DNA of 34,300 bases from Betaproteobacteria bacterium (GTDB lineage: Bacteria > Pseudomonadota > Gammaproteobacteria > Burkholderiales > Casimicrobiaceae): NCBI GenBank assembly GCA_013298045.1, contig JAAFJI010000008.1, forward strand, positions 1 to 34,300, read 5' to 3'. Positions 34,017 through 34,300 of this stretch are shown piece by piece (the stretch's first letter is position 1; each line of letters opens with the position of its first letter). The translations under genes were made by a program, and so were the position numbers. Under the pieces are notes generated by a model. The model was not told where the DNA came from and searched no databases. It saw only the letters and a program-made list of their open reading frames with translations.

Positions 34017-34300
34017 TCAGTAGCGACGCGTCCACCACGCCTCTCCGAGCTGCTCGCGCAACCATTCGGTGAACCCACTTACTTTTGCCGGCACCATGCG
34101 CGGTGACGGGAAGACGGCGTGCATCTCCTGGATCGGCAGCGACCAATCTGGAAGCAGTGAGACGAGCGCGCCGCTCGCCAGCGACTCGTGAACGACGTAA
34201 GTGGGCAGCGCCGCGATTCCCAGACCTTCGCACGCAGCCGTGAGGAGCGCGGATTTGTTATTGGAGCGCAGCGGACCCTTGAGCTGCACGGTTAGCGCTT
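34017..34300 (-). CDS. LysR-type transcriptional regulator, C-terminal part
   Basis: The last 94 or so residues of a regulator whose start lies beyond the right edge. The sequence LKGPLRSNNKSALLTAACEG, then GLGIAALPTYVVHESLASG and LVSLLPDW is the closing part of a LysR substrate-binding domain (the usual strand-helix with GLGIA.LP, then L..G.LV.LL). The effector and targets cannot be told without the rest. It ends at a TGA and lies convergent with the pseudogene. Confidence 0.85.
   Translation of the reverse strand, partial: ALTVQLKGPLRSNNKSALLTAACEGLGIAALPTYVVHESLASGALVSLLPDWSLPIQEMHAVFPSPRMVPAKVSGFTEWLREQLGEAWWTRRY

Overview
The window reads as chromosome of a Gram-negative proteobacterium, most likely a betaproteobacterium (Burkholderiales-like). 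GC content is high and gene order is typical: ffs-dnaX-ybaB-recR, ispB facing rplU-rpmA, lptF-lptG, and pepA-holC-valS. Genus is not resolved from sequence alone. No prophage, insertion sequence with transposase, or CRISPR array was seen.

Layout. 1-33 holds the first codons of a leftward gene with a dinucleotide-fold-like start. 603-1280 is a short-chain dehydrogenase resembling quinonoid dihydropteridine reductase. 1523-2953 (minus) is the lytic transglycosylase mltF, divergent from the 4.5S SRP RNA at 3015-3109. dnaX, ybaB and recR follow, interrupted by at least four families of palindromic repeats. 6734-8069 (minus) holds an unknown gene and rsmA. 8294-9921 holds a small P-loop kinase and a secreted protein built from three four-cysteine modules that I do not recognise. 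Then come dnaJ, a large hybrid sensor kinase with a NarL-type regulator (a likely four-step phosphorelay), tRNA-Pro(CGG) and ispB.

16.8-23.6 kb is a complete pgaABCD operon for making, partly deacetylating and exporting poly-beta-1,6-N-acetylglucosamine, a biofilm polysaccharide. It lies exactly between ispB and rplU, which are normally divergent neighbours. Its PgaB lacks the expected glycoside hydrolase motif and its PgaD carries a long extra tail. The rplU product is also unusual: bL21 with a roughly 125-residue extension containing a helix-hairpin-helix-like segment.

24.7-32.7 kb is housekeeping: lptG/lptF (lipopolysaccharide export permeases), pepA, holC, an unknown gene and valS. After valS the window becomes gene-poor. 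It contains an AT-rich repeat also found before valS, a decayed secreted-protein gene with in-frame stops, and the 3' part of a LysR-type regulator.

The most notable signals are the recurrent -10-like boxes 6-8 bases before start codons (candidate leaderless mRNAs), the palindromes that supply the stop codons of dnaX and rsmA, the perfect 33-bp inverted repeat abutting recR, the modular cysteine-rich secreted protein, and the atypical PgaB, PgaD and bL21.
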